Below, one piece after another: positions 26,081 through 35,291 of a DNA stretch of 52,289 bases. A program made the position numbers and the translations under genes. Position 1 is the stretch's first letter; every line of letters begins with the position of its first letter. The notes beneath the pieces were generated by a model. It ran no database searches and was not told where the DNA came from. It saw nothing but the letters and a program-made list of their open reading frames with translations. The stretch is from NCBI GenBank assembly GCA_029260755.1, contig JAJDCQ010000071.1, forward strand, positions 1 through 52,289. The letters are read 5' to 3'. The DNA is from Planctomycetota bacterium. GTDB lineage: Bacteria; Planctomycetota; J058; JAJDCQ01.

Positions 26081-26444
26081 GTCCCCTCGCTGCGCAAGCG
26101 ACGCGCCGCTCGGCGGATCCCTTGATTCTTCGCGACTTACCCGGTCGCCCGCCGGCGTCATCGACCACTCCGTGGCTGGATCCCCCGTGGCCGAGCGGGC
26201 CCGGAGCCGAAGGCTTCGACGCGCTCGGTCGCCGTGAGTCACGCCTGAGTAAGAGGTTCCGACGCCTCGATCGCCGCCCAGATGATGGGGCATTGCGTCG
26301 CAGGATTCCCGTTGCATTCCGCCCCGTCAGTCGCTTCAATACTCGCCCTTCCGCGAGAGAGAGACTTCGCAGACCACCACGCATTCGCATTCCGCCGGCT
26401 CCCGTGAGAGAGAGCCGAGCGACAGCGGCAAGGGACCTTCTTCG
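26081..26444. other. Gene-free interval before the secreted cytochrome gene
   Basis: This 364-nt divergent interval should hold promoters for the small hypothetical (minus) and the 1593-residue protein (plus). No convincing -35/-10 pair stands out. A short self-complementary element cgaaggcttcg lies near 26207-26217, and ggctc/gagcc pair across 26396-26415 just before the plus-strand ribosome site aaggga. Around 26187-26215 the sequence resembles the D-arm of a tRNA, but no complete tRNA can be folded. Confidence 0.5.
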
Positions 26445-29400
26445 ATGAGTCGCCTCCTCCCGCGCACCACGGCCTCGCTCGCCGCGGTCGGCGCCCTCGT
26501 GCTGACCTGCGTCGCCGCGCCTTCGCCCGCCCTCGCCCAGAACGGCCCGGGCATCGGCAACGTCCCCTACCCGACCGGCGAGCACCTCGCGCCGATCGCG
26601 CGCATCGACGCGAGCACCGGCGTCCCGTCCGGGCACGGCTTCGTCACGATCCATCGCGGCTACCTCCTCGTGATCTTCTCGAACGACGGCGGCGGCGGGA
26701 ACGGCTCCGGCGGCTTCGCGTTCCTCGACGTCTCCGACCCGCGCCACCCGCGCCCGGTCTTCACGACGCACGGGAACGCCGCCTACGGGCGCGGCACGCC
26801 GAACGACGCGCGCGACATCCGCGAGGCGCACGGCTTCTCGATCTCCGGCGACGTCCTCTGCCTGCCGACGAACCTCGGCCGCGGCACCGGGCTCCAGTTC
26901 TGGGACATCGCGAACCCGCGCGCGCCGCGAAAGCTCTCGTTCATCGACCTGCCCGGCCTCACCGGCGGCGACTACGCGCCGACGCCCTGGTGGGTCTTCT
27001 GGCAGGGCCACCACGTCTACGTCGCGGGGACGAGCGCCGGCCTCTTCATCGTCGACGCGACCGACCCGGCGAACCCGGCGATGGTCTCCCGCGGCGGCGG
27101 CCGGCCGAACCCGATCCCGACCTCCGCCCTCGGCATGGCGCGGGTCAACGTCTGCCACGCCGTCGGCAACCTGCTCGTCCTCTCGAACGCCGACGACGAG
27201 GGGATCGCCACCCTCGACATCTCCGACCCGGAGAACCCGGTCCTCCTCGACGCCCTCCGCGAGAAGGTCGGCTACAGCATGACGGTCAACGGCGACCGGG
27301 TGCTCGGCGCCCGCGACCCGGCGCGGATCTTCGACATCAGCGACCCGCGCTCGATCCGGATCATCGCCGACGGCCCGAACGTGGCCGGCAAGGGCGGCTA
27401 CGGCGCGTTCCAGGACGGCGTCTTCCACTACGGCAGCAGCAGCGACTACGTGAAGCTCGACATCTCGAGCACGCCGTTCCGATCGCTCGGCACCGCCCGG
27501 CCGAGCGGATTCCCCAACGCCGACTGGGACTTCGCGACGCCGCTCGGCAACCTCGTCTACGCGGGCAACGACCACGGCGGGAGCGCGCTCGTCGTCCACG
27601 ACGTCGCGCCCGACACGACCGGTCCGGCCGTCAACATGGTGATCCCGCGCGACGGCGCGACCGGCCAGGCGCTCACGAGCCGGATCGGGCTCACCTTCAC
27701 CGACCTGATCGACCTCGGCAGCGTCGACCCGAGCACCCTCATCGTCCGCCGCCGCGGAAGCGCCATGCAGCTCGCGGGCCGCTTCGCCCACCAGAACGGC
27801 ACGGTCACCTTCTCGCCCGACCAGCCGCTCCTGCCGAACGCGGTCTACGAGGTGGTCGTCCCCGCCGGCGGGCTGACCGACTTCGCCGGCAACCCGACCG
27901 CGACCGACTTCACGAGCGTCTTCGCCACCGGCTCGGCGATCACGACGCCGATGACGGCGGCCGGCCGCGGCGAGCCGCCCGCGCCGACCGGCGCGACCGT
28001 CACCTTCCGCGTCGTCGACATCCTGGGCGCCACCAGCCAGCCGGAGGTGCGCTGGCACTTCGGCGATGGCACGGTCAGCCCGTTCTCGGGCGCCGGCACC
28101 GCGACGCACACCTACGCGACCCCCGGCCATCACCGCGTCGTGATGGAGGTGCAGACGGCCGGCGGCCAGTGGACGCAGGCCGCGTTCACCCAGACGATCC
28201 ACCGCCCGCTCGCGCCCGACGCGCCGACCGCGTCGAGCACGATCGCCCACGACCCGACGCGAGGACGGATCTGGACGGTCAACGCCGACAACGACACGGT
28301 CACCGCGATCGACGCCAGCCCCACCCGCTCGCTTCCTTCGGGACTCGCCCTCGCCCGCCTCTTCGAGGTGCCCGTCGGCGAGCGACCGCGCACGATCGCC
28401 CGCGCCCCCGACGGCACCTTCTGGGTGGCGTGCCAGGACGCGGCCGAGATCGCCGTGCTCCACCCCGACGACGGCCGCCGCGTCGCCACGATCTCGCTCC
28501 GGGCGGGTTCGGCGCCGTTCGGGATCGCCTTCGCGCCCGACGGGAGCGCCGCCTGGCTCACCCTCGAGGCGGAAGGCCGCCTCCTCGAGCTCGACCCGGC
28601 GACGCGCGCGGTTCGCGGCGGCGTCGACGTCGGCCCGACGCCGCGCGGCGTCGCGGTCACGCCCGATGCGCGCCGCGTGCTCGTCGCCCGCTTCATCTCG
28701 GCGCAGGACCGCGGCGCAGTCCACGTCGTCGACGCGGCGACCCGCGCGCTCGGCCAGACGGTCGACCTGGCGATCGACCCCGGCCCCGACGCCGAGGACG
28801 CCGGACGCGGCGTCCCGAACTACCTCGGGATGCCGAGCGTCTCGCCCGACGGCGCGACCGCCTGGGTGCCGAGCAAGAAGGACAACGTCGAGCGCGGCGC
28901 CGCCCGCGACGGGCTCGCCCTCACCTTCGAGAGCAGCGTGCGGGCGATCGCGAGCGCGATCGACCTGGCGACGCTCACCGAGGACCCGGCCACCCGGATC
29001 GACTTCAACGACCGCGAGCTGCCGCGCGCCGTCGCGTGGAGCGGCCACGGCGACTGGGCCTTCGTGGCGCTGCAGGGGAGCAACGCCGTCGAGGTGCGCG
29101 ACGCCTACGACGGCAGCCTCGCCGTCGCGATCGAGCGGACGGGCAAGGCGCCCCAGGGCGTCCTCCTCGCGGGCGATGTCCTCTTCGTCCACCACTTCAC
29201 GGGGCGGACCGTGCACGCCTACGACGTCGGCGACATCACCGCCGGCACCGGGACGACCTTCACCGACCTCGGCGAGGTCGCCACGGTCGGCCACGAGCGC
29301 CTCGCGCCGGACGTCCTCCTCGGAAAGCAGATCTTCTACGACGCGTCCGACCGCCGGATGAACCTCGACGGGTACCTGAGCTGCGCGAGCTGTCACCTCG

Positions 29401-31226
29401 ACGGCGGTCAGGACGGACGCGTCTGGGACTTCACCGACCGGGGCGAGGGCTTCCGCAACACGATCGATCTCCGCGGCCGCCGCGGCGACGGCCACGGCCC
29501 GGTCCACTGGTCGGCGAACTTCGACGAGATCCAGGACTTCGAGCACGACATCCGCGGCGCGTTCGGCGGCGCCGGCTTCCTGAGCGACGCCGAGCTCGCC
29601 CGCGGCACGCGGAGTGACCCCCTCGGCACGCCGAAGGCGGGCGGCAGCGCCGAGCTCGACGCGCTCGCGGCGTTCGTCGCGTCGCTGCACCGCGTCCCCG
29701 ACAGCCCGCACCGCGACCCGGCCGGCGGCCTCACGCCCGACGCCCTCGCCGGGCGCGGCCACTTCGCCCGCCTCGGCTGCGCGAGCTGCCACGGCGGCGC
29801 CGACTTCACCGACAGCGCGACCGGGCTGCGTCACGACGTCGGCACCCTCGCGACCACGTCGGGCCAGCGCCTCGGCGGGACGCTCGACGGCCTCGACACG
29901 CCGACCCTGCGCGGCGTCTGGGCGAGCGCGCCGTACCTCCACGACGGATCGGCGGCGACCCTCGCCGACGTCATCGACCGCTCCGGCCCCGCCCACGGCG
30001 ACGCCGCGTCGCTCTCCGCCCAGGAGAAGCGCGAGCTCGAGGCCTACCTCCTCCAGCTCGACGGGCGTGAGCCCGCCGCCCCGCTCGGGCCGCCGAGCGT
30101 GCGGATCGCCTCGCCCCAGGGCGGGCAGACCCTGATCGGATCGACCGTCGACGTCGCCTACCGAAAGGGCGGCGACCTCTCCGGGATCGCCCACGCCCGG
30201 CTCCGGATCGACGGCGGCGGGTGGCGCGACGACGTCGACTTCGACGGCCTCCACGCCATCCCGGGCGTCGACGTCGGCCGCCACACCGTCGAGATCGAGC
30301 TCGTCGACGCCGCCGGCGCGAGCGTGCCCGGCGTCCGCGTCCGGCACGCCGTCGACTTCCTCGTCACCGTCGACCTGCGGGTGATCGATCCGCGGAGCCG
30401 GCCGCACCGCTGGGCGCCGTGGAGCAAGAGCCACGCGACCGACACCCTCGAGGTCGGCAGAGCCGTCTACGACGACCGGAGCTACACGTTCACCGACGTC
30501 GGTCCCTACGCCGGGCTCACCTTCGTCCGCACCTCGAACGACGACAAGAGCCGGAGCCACGACCCGTTCCTCCGCTTCACGGTGAACCACCCGGTGACCG
30601 TCTACGTGGCCTTCGACGAGCGCGCCCGCAGCACGCCGAGCTGGATGCGCGGCTGGCGCGACACCGGCAACCTCATCCAGACGACCGACGGGGCGCGGCG
30701 CGTCTTCGCCCGCGACGTCCCGTCCGGGACGATCCTCCTCGGCGGCAACCGGGCCGCTGGCGCGGACTCGATGTACACCCCGTTCGTCGAGGCCCGGCGC
30801 GCCTCCCTCACCGTCGGCGCCCCGCTCGTCTGGAGCCGCAAGACCTACCAGATCGCCACCGTCGGCGTCGGCGAGCGCATCTACATCGACCGGCGCTACG
30901 AGCTCACGAGCGTCGGCCCGTTCGACGGGATGACCTACATCCGGACGGCGAACGCCGACAAGCGCTGGCGCGGGAACGCGTTCCTCGCGTTCCCGGTCAA
31001 CCAGCCCGTCACCGTCTACGTCGCGTTCGACGCCCGCGCGACCGCGCTCCCGGCGTGGCTCCAGAGCTGGCGAGCGACCGGCCTCCGGATCGAGACGACC
31101 GACGGCCCCCGCGACGTCTACGCCAAGGACTGGGGCGGCGGGATCATCAGCATCGGCGGCAACGCCGCCCCGGGCGCCGATTCCAACTACACGGTGATCG
31201 TCGAACGCCAGGGGCACGGACCGTAG
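26445..31226 (+). CDS. Large secreted multidomain di-haem protein (LVIVD, Ig-like, PKD, beta-propeller, cytochrome c)
   Basis: A 1593-residue exported protein. Signal peptide to about residue 30 (VAAPSPALAQ). Then LVIVD-type beta-propeller repeats (about 45-375: FAFLDVSDPRHPRPV, LFIVDATDPANPAMV, ATLDISDPENPVLL), an Ig-like Big_5 domain (about 390-495), a PKD domain (about 505-590: VRWHFGDGTVSPFSG), a YVTN-type propeller (about 595-950), and a cytochrome c region with two haem sites, C980-A-S-C983-H and C1112-A-S-C1115-H, in the manner of MauG/cytochrome c peroxidase-like proteins (TLRGVWASAPYLHDGSA). After a linker domain come two copies of a roughly 115-residue module (about 1310-1430 and 1470-1590). 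Periplasmic or cell-surface electron transfer is expected, but substrate is unknown. A kinase gene follows after 40 nt. Confidence 0.88.
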   Translation: MSRLLPRTTASLAAVGALVLTCVAAPSPALAQNGPGIGNVPYPTGEHLAPIARIDASTGVPSGHGFVTIHRGYLLVIFSNDGGGGNGSGGFAFLDVSDPRHPRPVFTTHGNAAYGRGTPNDARDIREAHGFSISGDVLCLPTNLGRGTGLQFWDIANPRAPRKLSFIDLPGLTGGDYAPTPWWVFWQGHHVYVAGTSAGLFIVDATDPANPAMVSRGGGRPNPIPTSALGMARVNVCHAVGNLLVLSNADDEGIATLDISDPENPVLLDALREKVGYSMTVNGDRVLGARDPARIFDISDPRSIRIIADGPNVAGKGGYGAFQDGVFHYGSSSDYVKLDISSTPFRSLGTARPSGFPNADWDFATPLGNLVYAGNDHGGSALVVHDVAPDTTGPAVNMVIPRDGATGQALTSRIGLTFTDLIDLGSVDPSTLIVRRRGSAMQLAGRFAHQNGTVTFSPDQPLLPNAVYEVVVPAGGLTDFAGNPTATDFTSVFATGSAITTPMTAAGRGEPPAPTGATVTFRVVDILGATSQPEVRWHFGDGTVSPFSGAGTATHTYATPGHHRVVMEVQTAGGQWTQAAFTQTIHRPLAPDAPTASSTIAHDPTRGRIWTVNADNDTVTAIDASPTRSLPSGLALARLFEVPVGERPRTIARAPDGTFWVACQDAAEIAVLHPDDGRRVATISLRAGSAPFGIAFAPDGSAAWLTLEAEGRLLELDPATRAVRGGVDVGPTPRGVAVTPDARRVLVARFISAQDRGAVHVVDAATRALGQTVDLAIDPGPDAEDAGRGVPNYLGMPSVSPDGATAWVPSKKDNVERGAARDGLALTFESSVRAIASAIDLATLTEDPATRIDFNDRELPRAVAWSGHGDWAFVALQGSNAVEVRDAYDGSLAVAIERTGKAPQGVLLAGDVLFVHHFTGRTVHAYDVGDITAGTGTTFTDLGEVATVGHERLAPDVLLGKQIFYDASDRRMNLDGYLSCASCHLDGGQDGRVWDFTDRGEGFRNTIDLRGRRGDGHGPVHWSANFDEIQDFEHDIRGAFGGAGFLSDAELARGTRSDPLGTPKAGGSAELDALAAFVASLHRVPDSPHRDPAGGLTPDALAGRGHFARLGCASCHGGADFTDSATGLRHDVGTLATTSGQRLGGTLDGLDTPTLRGVWASAPYLHDGSAATLADVIDRSGPAHGDAASLSAQEKRELEAYLLQLDGREPAAPLGPPSVRIASPQGGQTLIGSTVDVAYRKGGDLSGIAHARLRIDGGGWRDDVDFDGLHAIPGVDVGRHTVEIELVDAAGASVPGVRVRHAVDFLVTVDLRVIDPRSRPHRWAPWSKSHATDTLEVGRAVYDDRSYTFTDVGPYAGLTFVRTSNDDKSRSHDPFLRFTVNHPVTVYVAFDERARSTPSWMRGWRDTGNLIQTTDGARRVFARDVPSGTILLGGNRAAGADSMYTPFVEARRASLTVGAPLVWSRKTYQIATVGVGERIYIDRRYELTSVGPFDGMTYIRTANADKRWRGNAFLAFPVNQPVTVYVAFDARATALPAWLQSWRATGLRIETTDGPRDVYAKDWGGGIISIGGNAAPGADSNYTVIVERQGHGP

Positions 31227-31266
31227 GCTCTGGCGATCGCCGGCCCCGGATCGCTACAACGGGGTC

Positions 31267-33939
31267 GTGCTCGACCGCACGCTTCCGAAGACGATCGGTC
31301 CCTACCTCGTCGATGGCCTCATCGGCCGCGGCGGGATGGGGGCCGTCTATCGCGCTCATCACCGTGAGACGCGGGCGCCGTGCGCCCTCAAGGTGATCCA
31401 CGCCGGCCTGCTCGATGGGGCGCTCGCGGCCCGGTCGCTCGCTCGCTTCCAGCGCGAGGCGGAGCTGCTCGCGCGGCTCGCGGGGGATCACGCGATCGTG
31501 CGGGTCCATGCGGCCGGCGTGGACCTCGGCCGGCCGTGGTGCGCGATGGACTTCGTCGTCGGCCGCTCGCTCGCGCAGGTGCTTCGCGACGGCCCGCTCG
31601 ACGTCGAGGAGGCGGTTCGGATCGTCGGAGAGGTCGCCCGCGCGCTGCAGCGAGCCCACGAGCTCGGCGTCATCCATCGCGACATCAAGCCCGACAACAT
31701 CCTCATTGATGAACGCGATGCTCCCCGCATCGTCGACTTCGGGATCGCGTTCGACGTCGCCGCCGATCGCCTCACCCGCACCGGCGAGATGGTCGGGACG
31801 CCCGCCTACATGGCGCCCGAGCAGTGCCACCGTTCGAGCTCGGCCGAGGATGAGATCGGCCCCCGGACCGACGTCTACGCGCTCGGAGCGCTCCTCTTCT
31901 CGTGCCTGACGGCGGAGCCGCCGTTCACGGGCACCGGCGCGGCCCTCCTCGTCGCCGTGGTGAAGTCGCCGGCCCGGCGGCCGCGCTCGGTACGCCCCGA
32001 GGTGCCCGTCGCCCTCGACGCGGTCTGCGCGCGCGCGATGACCAAGGACTCGCGCGGCCGCTACCCGAGCGCCGCCGCCTTCGCCGACGACCTCGAGCGC
32101 TGGGAGTCGGGCGAGTCGGTCGAGGCGCTCCGTGGGTCGGGGATCGGCGGCGCGCGACGCGTCCGCGCCGGGATCGGAGCGCTCCTCGCGCTCGCCGCCG
32201 TCACGATGCTCGCCGGGCTGCTCCTCGTGCGGACCCCTCCCGAGGCGGACCCCGAGACGCGGGCCGCCGTCCTCGGCCGCGTCGCCGAGACGCTGCGCGG
32301 CGGCGGGACGCCGAGCGCCGGCGACCTCGCGATCGTCGACCGGATCGCCGCCGCCCCGGCGACCCCGCCGGACGAAGCGCTCCGCGCGCGCGTCCTGGCG
32401 CTGGTCGCCGAGGTCGGCCGCGCCCCGCGCGATCCGGACACGACGACCGAGCTCGCCGCCGCGCTCCGCGAGGACGCGAGCCCCCGGCGCCTCGCCACGG
32501 TCGCCGAGTCGCTCGCCGCGGCCGGGAAGGTGGCGACGCTCGACGCCGTCTTCCACCGCCACGACCCCGTCCTCGCCCTCCCCCCCGGCGCGGCGCGCGC
32601 GGTGGCCATCCTCCTCTCGTCCGAGGAGTCCGGCGTTCCGCCGCCCCGGGATGCCGCCGCCTACCGCGCCCTCTACCACGCCTCGGGCCTCCCCCGCGAG
32701 GCCCGCGGCCGCCTCGCCCTGCGCCGGATCGAGGCCGATCTCGGCGCCGGCGACCTCGCGTCGGACGCGGCGCTCCGACGCCTCGACGCGCTCGCGGCCG
32801 ACCTCGGCGCCTCGCCGCAGGTCCGGCTCTCGGAGGAGCGCTTCGTCGCGCTCGTCCGGGACGTCGAGACCGACCTCGACGCCGGCGAGCACGACCGCGC
32901 CACCACGACCGGCCTCCTCCTCGCCCGGGTCCTCGAACCGCCCGAGGTCCTCCCGCCGAGCCTCGTCGCGCGTCTCCACATCGGCCTGTTCGCCAGCTTC
33001 GGCGACACCGACGCGCTCTCCGCCCAGTCCGCCACGATGATGTCGATCCTCCTGCCGCTCGGCCTCGAGCCTCTGGAGCTCCGAGGCAGCGACGGCCTCC
33101 TCGCCCTCCTCGGCGAGGACTGGTGGCTCGCCCAGGGGCGCGCCCAGCGCGATGAGCCGCCGAGCCTTCAGCGCGCCCTCGGCCTCGCGTTCGGCGCGCG
33201 CCTGCTCGCCTCCCGGGACGAGCACCGCATCGAGGTGGAGGCCTGGGCCGAGGAGGCGCTCGCCGCGACGCCACGACGTCGCCGGACGCTCTCTCTCGTC
33301 GCGAGCGCGTACGAGAAGCTGAAGCGCTACGGCGAGGCGGTCACCCTCCTCGAAGAGGCGGTGAAGCTCGACCGAAGCCGACCGCTCGATCGGCGCTGGG
33401 CGCGCCTCCCGGCCAACCTCGCGGGGTTCGTCGGCCGGCGCGACGCGGTCCGTGCCGCCGCTCTCCTCGAGGAGGCCGCGATGATCCAGCGCGAGAACGA
33501 CCCCCGGCTCCGGGAAGCGCTGGAGCTCGGCGCCCGCGCTCCGTTCGCCTGGGATGCGCGCAGCCCGATCGCCAACGCCGCTCGCGAGACGGCCCGGCGC
33601 CTGATGACCGCGGAGCGTTGCTGCGATGGGAGCCCGACCGCCGACGACCTCCTCGAGCTGTCGGCCGAGTTCGCGGACGCCGACGTCGAGGCGGTCTTCG
33701 TCGGAATCGAACGGGCGACCCACCGCCAGCTCCACGGCGACCACGAGCGCGCGATCGAGCTCCTCGACGAGGTCGCCCCGATCGCCCAGCGCCACCTCCG
33801 CGAGGACTCGGAGCGCTGGCAGGAGCGCCTCGCGACGATCCTCCGCGCGCGGGCGACCTCGCTCGTGGCGATCGGGCTGGTCGAGGAGGCCGCGAACGAC
33901 CGCGTGAAGGCCGAGCGCCTGCACCCGGGCGGGGGCTGA
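31267..33939 (+). CDS. Membrane Ser/Thr protein kinase, paralogue of the 6878-9640 kinase
   Basis: An 890-residue protein, GTG start, with all Hanks kinase motifs: GRGGMGAVYRA at 20-30, Lys42 in ALKVIH, HRDIKPDN at 137-144, VDFG with Asp157, and GTPAYMAPE. A membrane helix follows at about 300-318, then a 570-residue helical region ending in TPR-like helices. It shares with the other kinase the unusual GRPWCAM segment, domain order, size and a Cys-Cys segment (CCDGS here, CCGRA there) near the same place in the C-terminal part, so the two arose by duplication. It lies 40 nt after the secreted cytochrome gene and may be cotranscribed with it, in which case the kinase could respond to envelope redox or cargo status (inference). 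Confidence 0.92.
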   Translation: MLDRTLPKTIGPYLVDGLIGRGGMGAVYRAHHRETRAPCALKVIHAGLLDGALAARSLARFQREAELLARLAGDHAIVRVHAAGVDLGRPWCAMDFVVGRSLAQVLRDGPLDVEEAVRIVGEVARALQRAHELGVIHRDIKPDNILIDERDAPRIVDFGIAFDVAADRLTRTGEMVGTPAYMAPEQCHRSSSAEDEIGPRTDVYALGALLFSCLTAEPPFTGTGAALLVAVVKSPARRPRSVRPEVPVALDAVCARAMTKDSRGRYPSAAAFADDLERWESGESVEALRGSGIGGARRVRAGIGALLALAAVTMLAGLLLVRTPPEADPETRAAVLGRVAETLRGGGTPSAGDLAIVDRIAAAPATPPDEALRARVLALVAEVGRAPRDPDTTTELAAALREDASPRRLATVAESLAAAGKVATLDAVFHRHDPVLALPPGAARAVAILLSSEESGVPPPRDAAAYRALYHASGLPREARGRLALRRIEADLGAGDLASDAALRRLDALAADLGASPQVRLSEERFVALVRDVETDLDAGEHDRATTTGLLLARVLEPPEVLPPSLVARLHIGLFASFGDTDALSAQSATMMSILLPLGLEPLELRGSDGLLALLGEDWWLAQGRAQRDEPPSLQRALGLAFGARLLASRDEHRIEVEAWAEEALAATPRRRRTLSLVASAYEKLKRYGEAVTLLEEAVKLDRSRPLDRRWARLPANLAGFVGRRDAVRAAALLEEAAMIQRENDPRLREALELGARAPFAWDARSPIANAARETARRLMTAERCCDGSPTADDLLELSAEFADADVEAVFVGIERATHRQLHGDHERAIELLDEVAPIAQRHLREDSERWQERLATILRARATSLVAIGLVEEAANDRVKAERLHPGGG

Positions 33940-33962
33940 TCGCCAGCCCGGATAGGGCGATC
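33938..33962 (+). terminator. Stem-loop overlapping the kinase stop
   Basis: gatcgcc (33938-33944) pairs perfectly with ggcgatc (33956-33962) around an 11-nt loop and begins within the TGA stop. No T-run follows, so it is a weak candidate for termination or 3' end protection. Confidence 0.35.
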
Positions 33963-33993
33963 AAGCTCGCTCAGGTGACCGCGGACCCACCGG

Positions 33994-34046
33994 CTTCGCC
34001 TTCGGCGAAGAGGATGAAACCACGGAGACACGGAGAACACGGAGAG
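33994..34046 (+). repeat. CACGGAG repeat, copy 1 with hairpin
   Basis: Begins with a hairpin (cttcgcc, loop ttc, ggcgaag at 33994-34010), then aggatgaaac and three spaced CACGGAG units ending at 34046. The same order, hairpin plus aggatg plus CACGGAG array, recurs inverted at 34265-34316. Confidence 0.8.
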
Positions 34047-34180
34047 TCGACCGCGGGCGCCGTATCGTCGCACGAACGAGCCGACCGGTTCCGGGGTGGC
34101 GCTCACCTCGCCATCCAGAGAGCGGGAGAACCCAGGAGAGGAAGGGCCACGACAGCTCCGCGACGGCGCGGTCCTGGGGC

Positions 34181-34213
34181 CTCTCCGTGTCTCTGTGTCT
34201 CCGTGGTTTCATC
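34181..34213 (-). repeat. CACGGAG repeat, copy 2 without hairpin
   Basis: On the minus strand it reads gatgaaaccacggagacac followed by further GACACGGAG units. It shares the gatgaaacc lead-in with copy 1 but no hairpin precedes it. Confidence 0.75.
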
Positions 34214-34264
34214 GATCCACGGGGTCCCGACCGCCAGTAAGCCTCACGCGCTCGCTCCGTGCAT

Positions 34265-34316
34265 CCTCCGTGTCCTCTGTGCCTCCGTGGTGACATCCTG
34301 CTCGCCGAAGGCGAGC
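34265..34316 (-). repeat. CACGGAG repeat, copy 3 with hairpin
   Basis: Minus-strand order: hairpin gctcgcc-ttc-ggcgagc (34316-34300), aggatgtcac, then CACGGAGG/CACAGAGG/CACGGAGG units. It is aligned with copy 1 over about 50 nt with several substitutions, including compensated changes in the hairpin arms. Confidence 0.8.
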
Positions 34317-34325
34317 CCATCGGGG

Positions 34326-35291
34326 CTAGGAGCCGCCCGTCCCGTTCGAGGGCCAGTCGATCGACCTCAGCGGCTCGTAGCCGAGCACCTCGCGCGCCCG
34401 CGCTCCGTCGAGGAGGTCGCTCGTGTGGAGCCGTCCCTCGTTGAGGCGGTATCGGAAGTCGGTCCCGATCGCGAGGCGGCGGATCCAGTAGAGCGGCCGG
34501 AGGAGCGGTCCGGGCGCCGGGACGTCGAGGCGGTGCCAGAGCTCGACGACCTTCGAGAGCGGCAGGGTGTCGCGACCGGGCACGTTGAAGACGCCCTGCG
34601 CATCCGTGCGCAGCGCCAGGACGACGGCGCGGGCGGCGTCGTCGGCCGAGATGAGGTTGACCATCGGGTCGAAGCCGAGCGGGCGAAGGCAGACCGGCGA
34701 GGCGAGCCAGTCCCAGAGCTGGCTCCCGCTCTGCGGCGCCAGGATCTCCGCGACGCGCAGGACGCAGATCTGGAGCGGTGACATCCCCATCCGGGTGCAG
34801 ACGGTCAGGTCCGCCTCGACCCGGTCGCGCACCCGCTGCGGCACGTCGGGCCGGAGCTCGAGCGGCTCGCCTTCGCCGATCAGGCTCGGGTGCTCGTGGT
34901 CGTGGCGGTAGACCTCGGCGAAGCTCCGGTAGATGAACCGGCGGACGGTCGGATGGCGCTCGCAGAGATGGAGGAGCGAGCGGGTCGCCTCGACGTTGAG
35001 GCGGTGCACCGCCTTGCCCTGGTCGTGGGCGCTGCGGTGCAGCGCCGTGTGCACGACGGCGTCGACGCCCGCCTCGCGGACGGGCCCGAAGATGAGCCGC
35101 CGGACGTGGCGCTCGCGGGTGAGGTCGACCCGGTGGTAGGTGAGACCGGCGTTGCCGAGGGGGAGGTCGGTGCCCGGGTCGAGCTCGATCCCGACGGCGA
35201 GGACGCGCTCGACCTCGGGCGCCTCGAGGAGCGACCGGATGAGCGCCGCGCCGATGGGGGTCGTGGAGCCGGTGACGAGGACGGCTCTCAT
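34326..35291 (-). CDS. NAD-dependent epimerase/dehydratase family (extended SDR)
   Basis: A 321-residue protein with a Rossmann motif TGSTTPIG (about 7-14), VDAVVHTALH, NVEATRSLLHLCE, an active-site-like region FIYRSFAEVYRHD in which Ser and Tyr are present but a classical YxxxK is not, and VNLISADDAARAVVLAL plus VFNVPGRDTLPLS near the C-terminus. This places it in the atypical/extended SDR group that includes sugar and steroid-type epimerases. The exact substrate is unknown. It is downstream of a lysophospholipid acyltransferase-like gene, joined by a repeat-made mini-ORF, and such SDR/acyltransferase pairs recur in several bacterial groups, which suggests a lipid substrate. Confidence 0.78.
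   Translation of the reverse strand: MRAVLVTGSTTPIGAALIRSLLEAPEVERVLAVGIELDPGTDLPLGNAGLTYHRVDLTRERHVRRLIFGPVREAGVDAVVHTALHRSAHDQGKAVHRLNVEATRSLLHLCERHPTVRRFIYRSFAEVYRHDHEHPSLIGEGEPLELRPDVPQRVRDRVEADLTVCTRMGMSPLQICVLRVAEILAPQSGSQLWDWLASPVCLRPLGFDPMVNLISADDAARAVVLALRTDAQGVFNVPGRDTLPLSKVVELWHRLDVPAPGPLLRPLYWIRRLAIGTDFRYRLNEGRLHTSDLLDGARAREVLGYEPLRSIDWPSNGTGGS

Larger units (their letters stand above)
33940..34325. other. Gene-free block holding an interspersed repeat family
   Basis: This 386-nt convergent interval between the kinase and the SDR gene has no supported reading frame. It is dominated by three copies of a CACGGAG-rich repeat in both orientations, two of them attached to a 7-bp hairpin, with unrelated less GC-rich sequence between. 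Confidence 0.75.

Noticed and set aside
26187..26290. tRNA-Ser-like D-arm (gtggccgagcggg, then ccgaaggc)
   Set aside because: No acceptor stem, anticodon arm or T-arm with TTCGAAT can be folded around it. The resemblance is limited to the D-arm.
25131..31217. Very long open frame (2028 codons) on the minus strand opposite the helicase tail and the cytochrome gene
   Set aside because: Stops are rare on all strands in DNA this GC-rich. The product is dominated by Arg/Val/Asp/Gly repeats with no motif, while the opposite strand encodes clear domains. Similar long antisense frames at 7019-10522, 14108-17104 and 31147-33924 were dropped for the same reason.
34012..34046. Spaced CACGGAG units considered as a CRISPR array
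   Set aside because: Units are too short, spacing is 2-3 nt with no spacers, and no cas gene is present.
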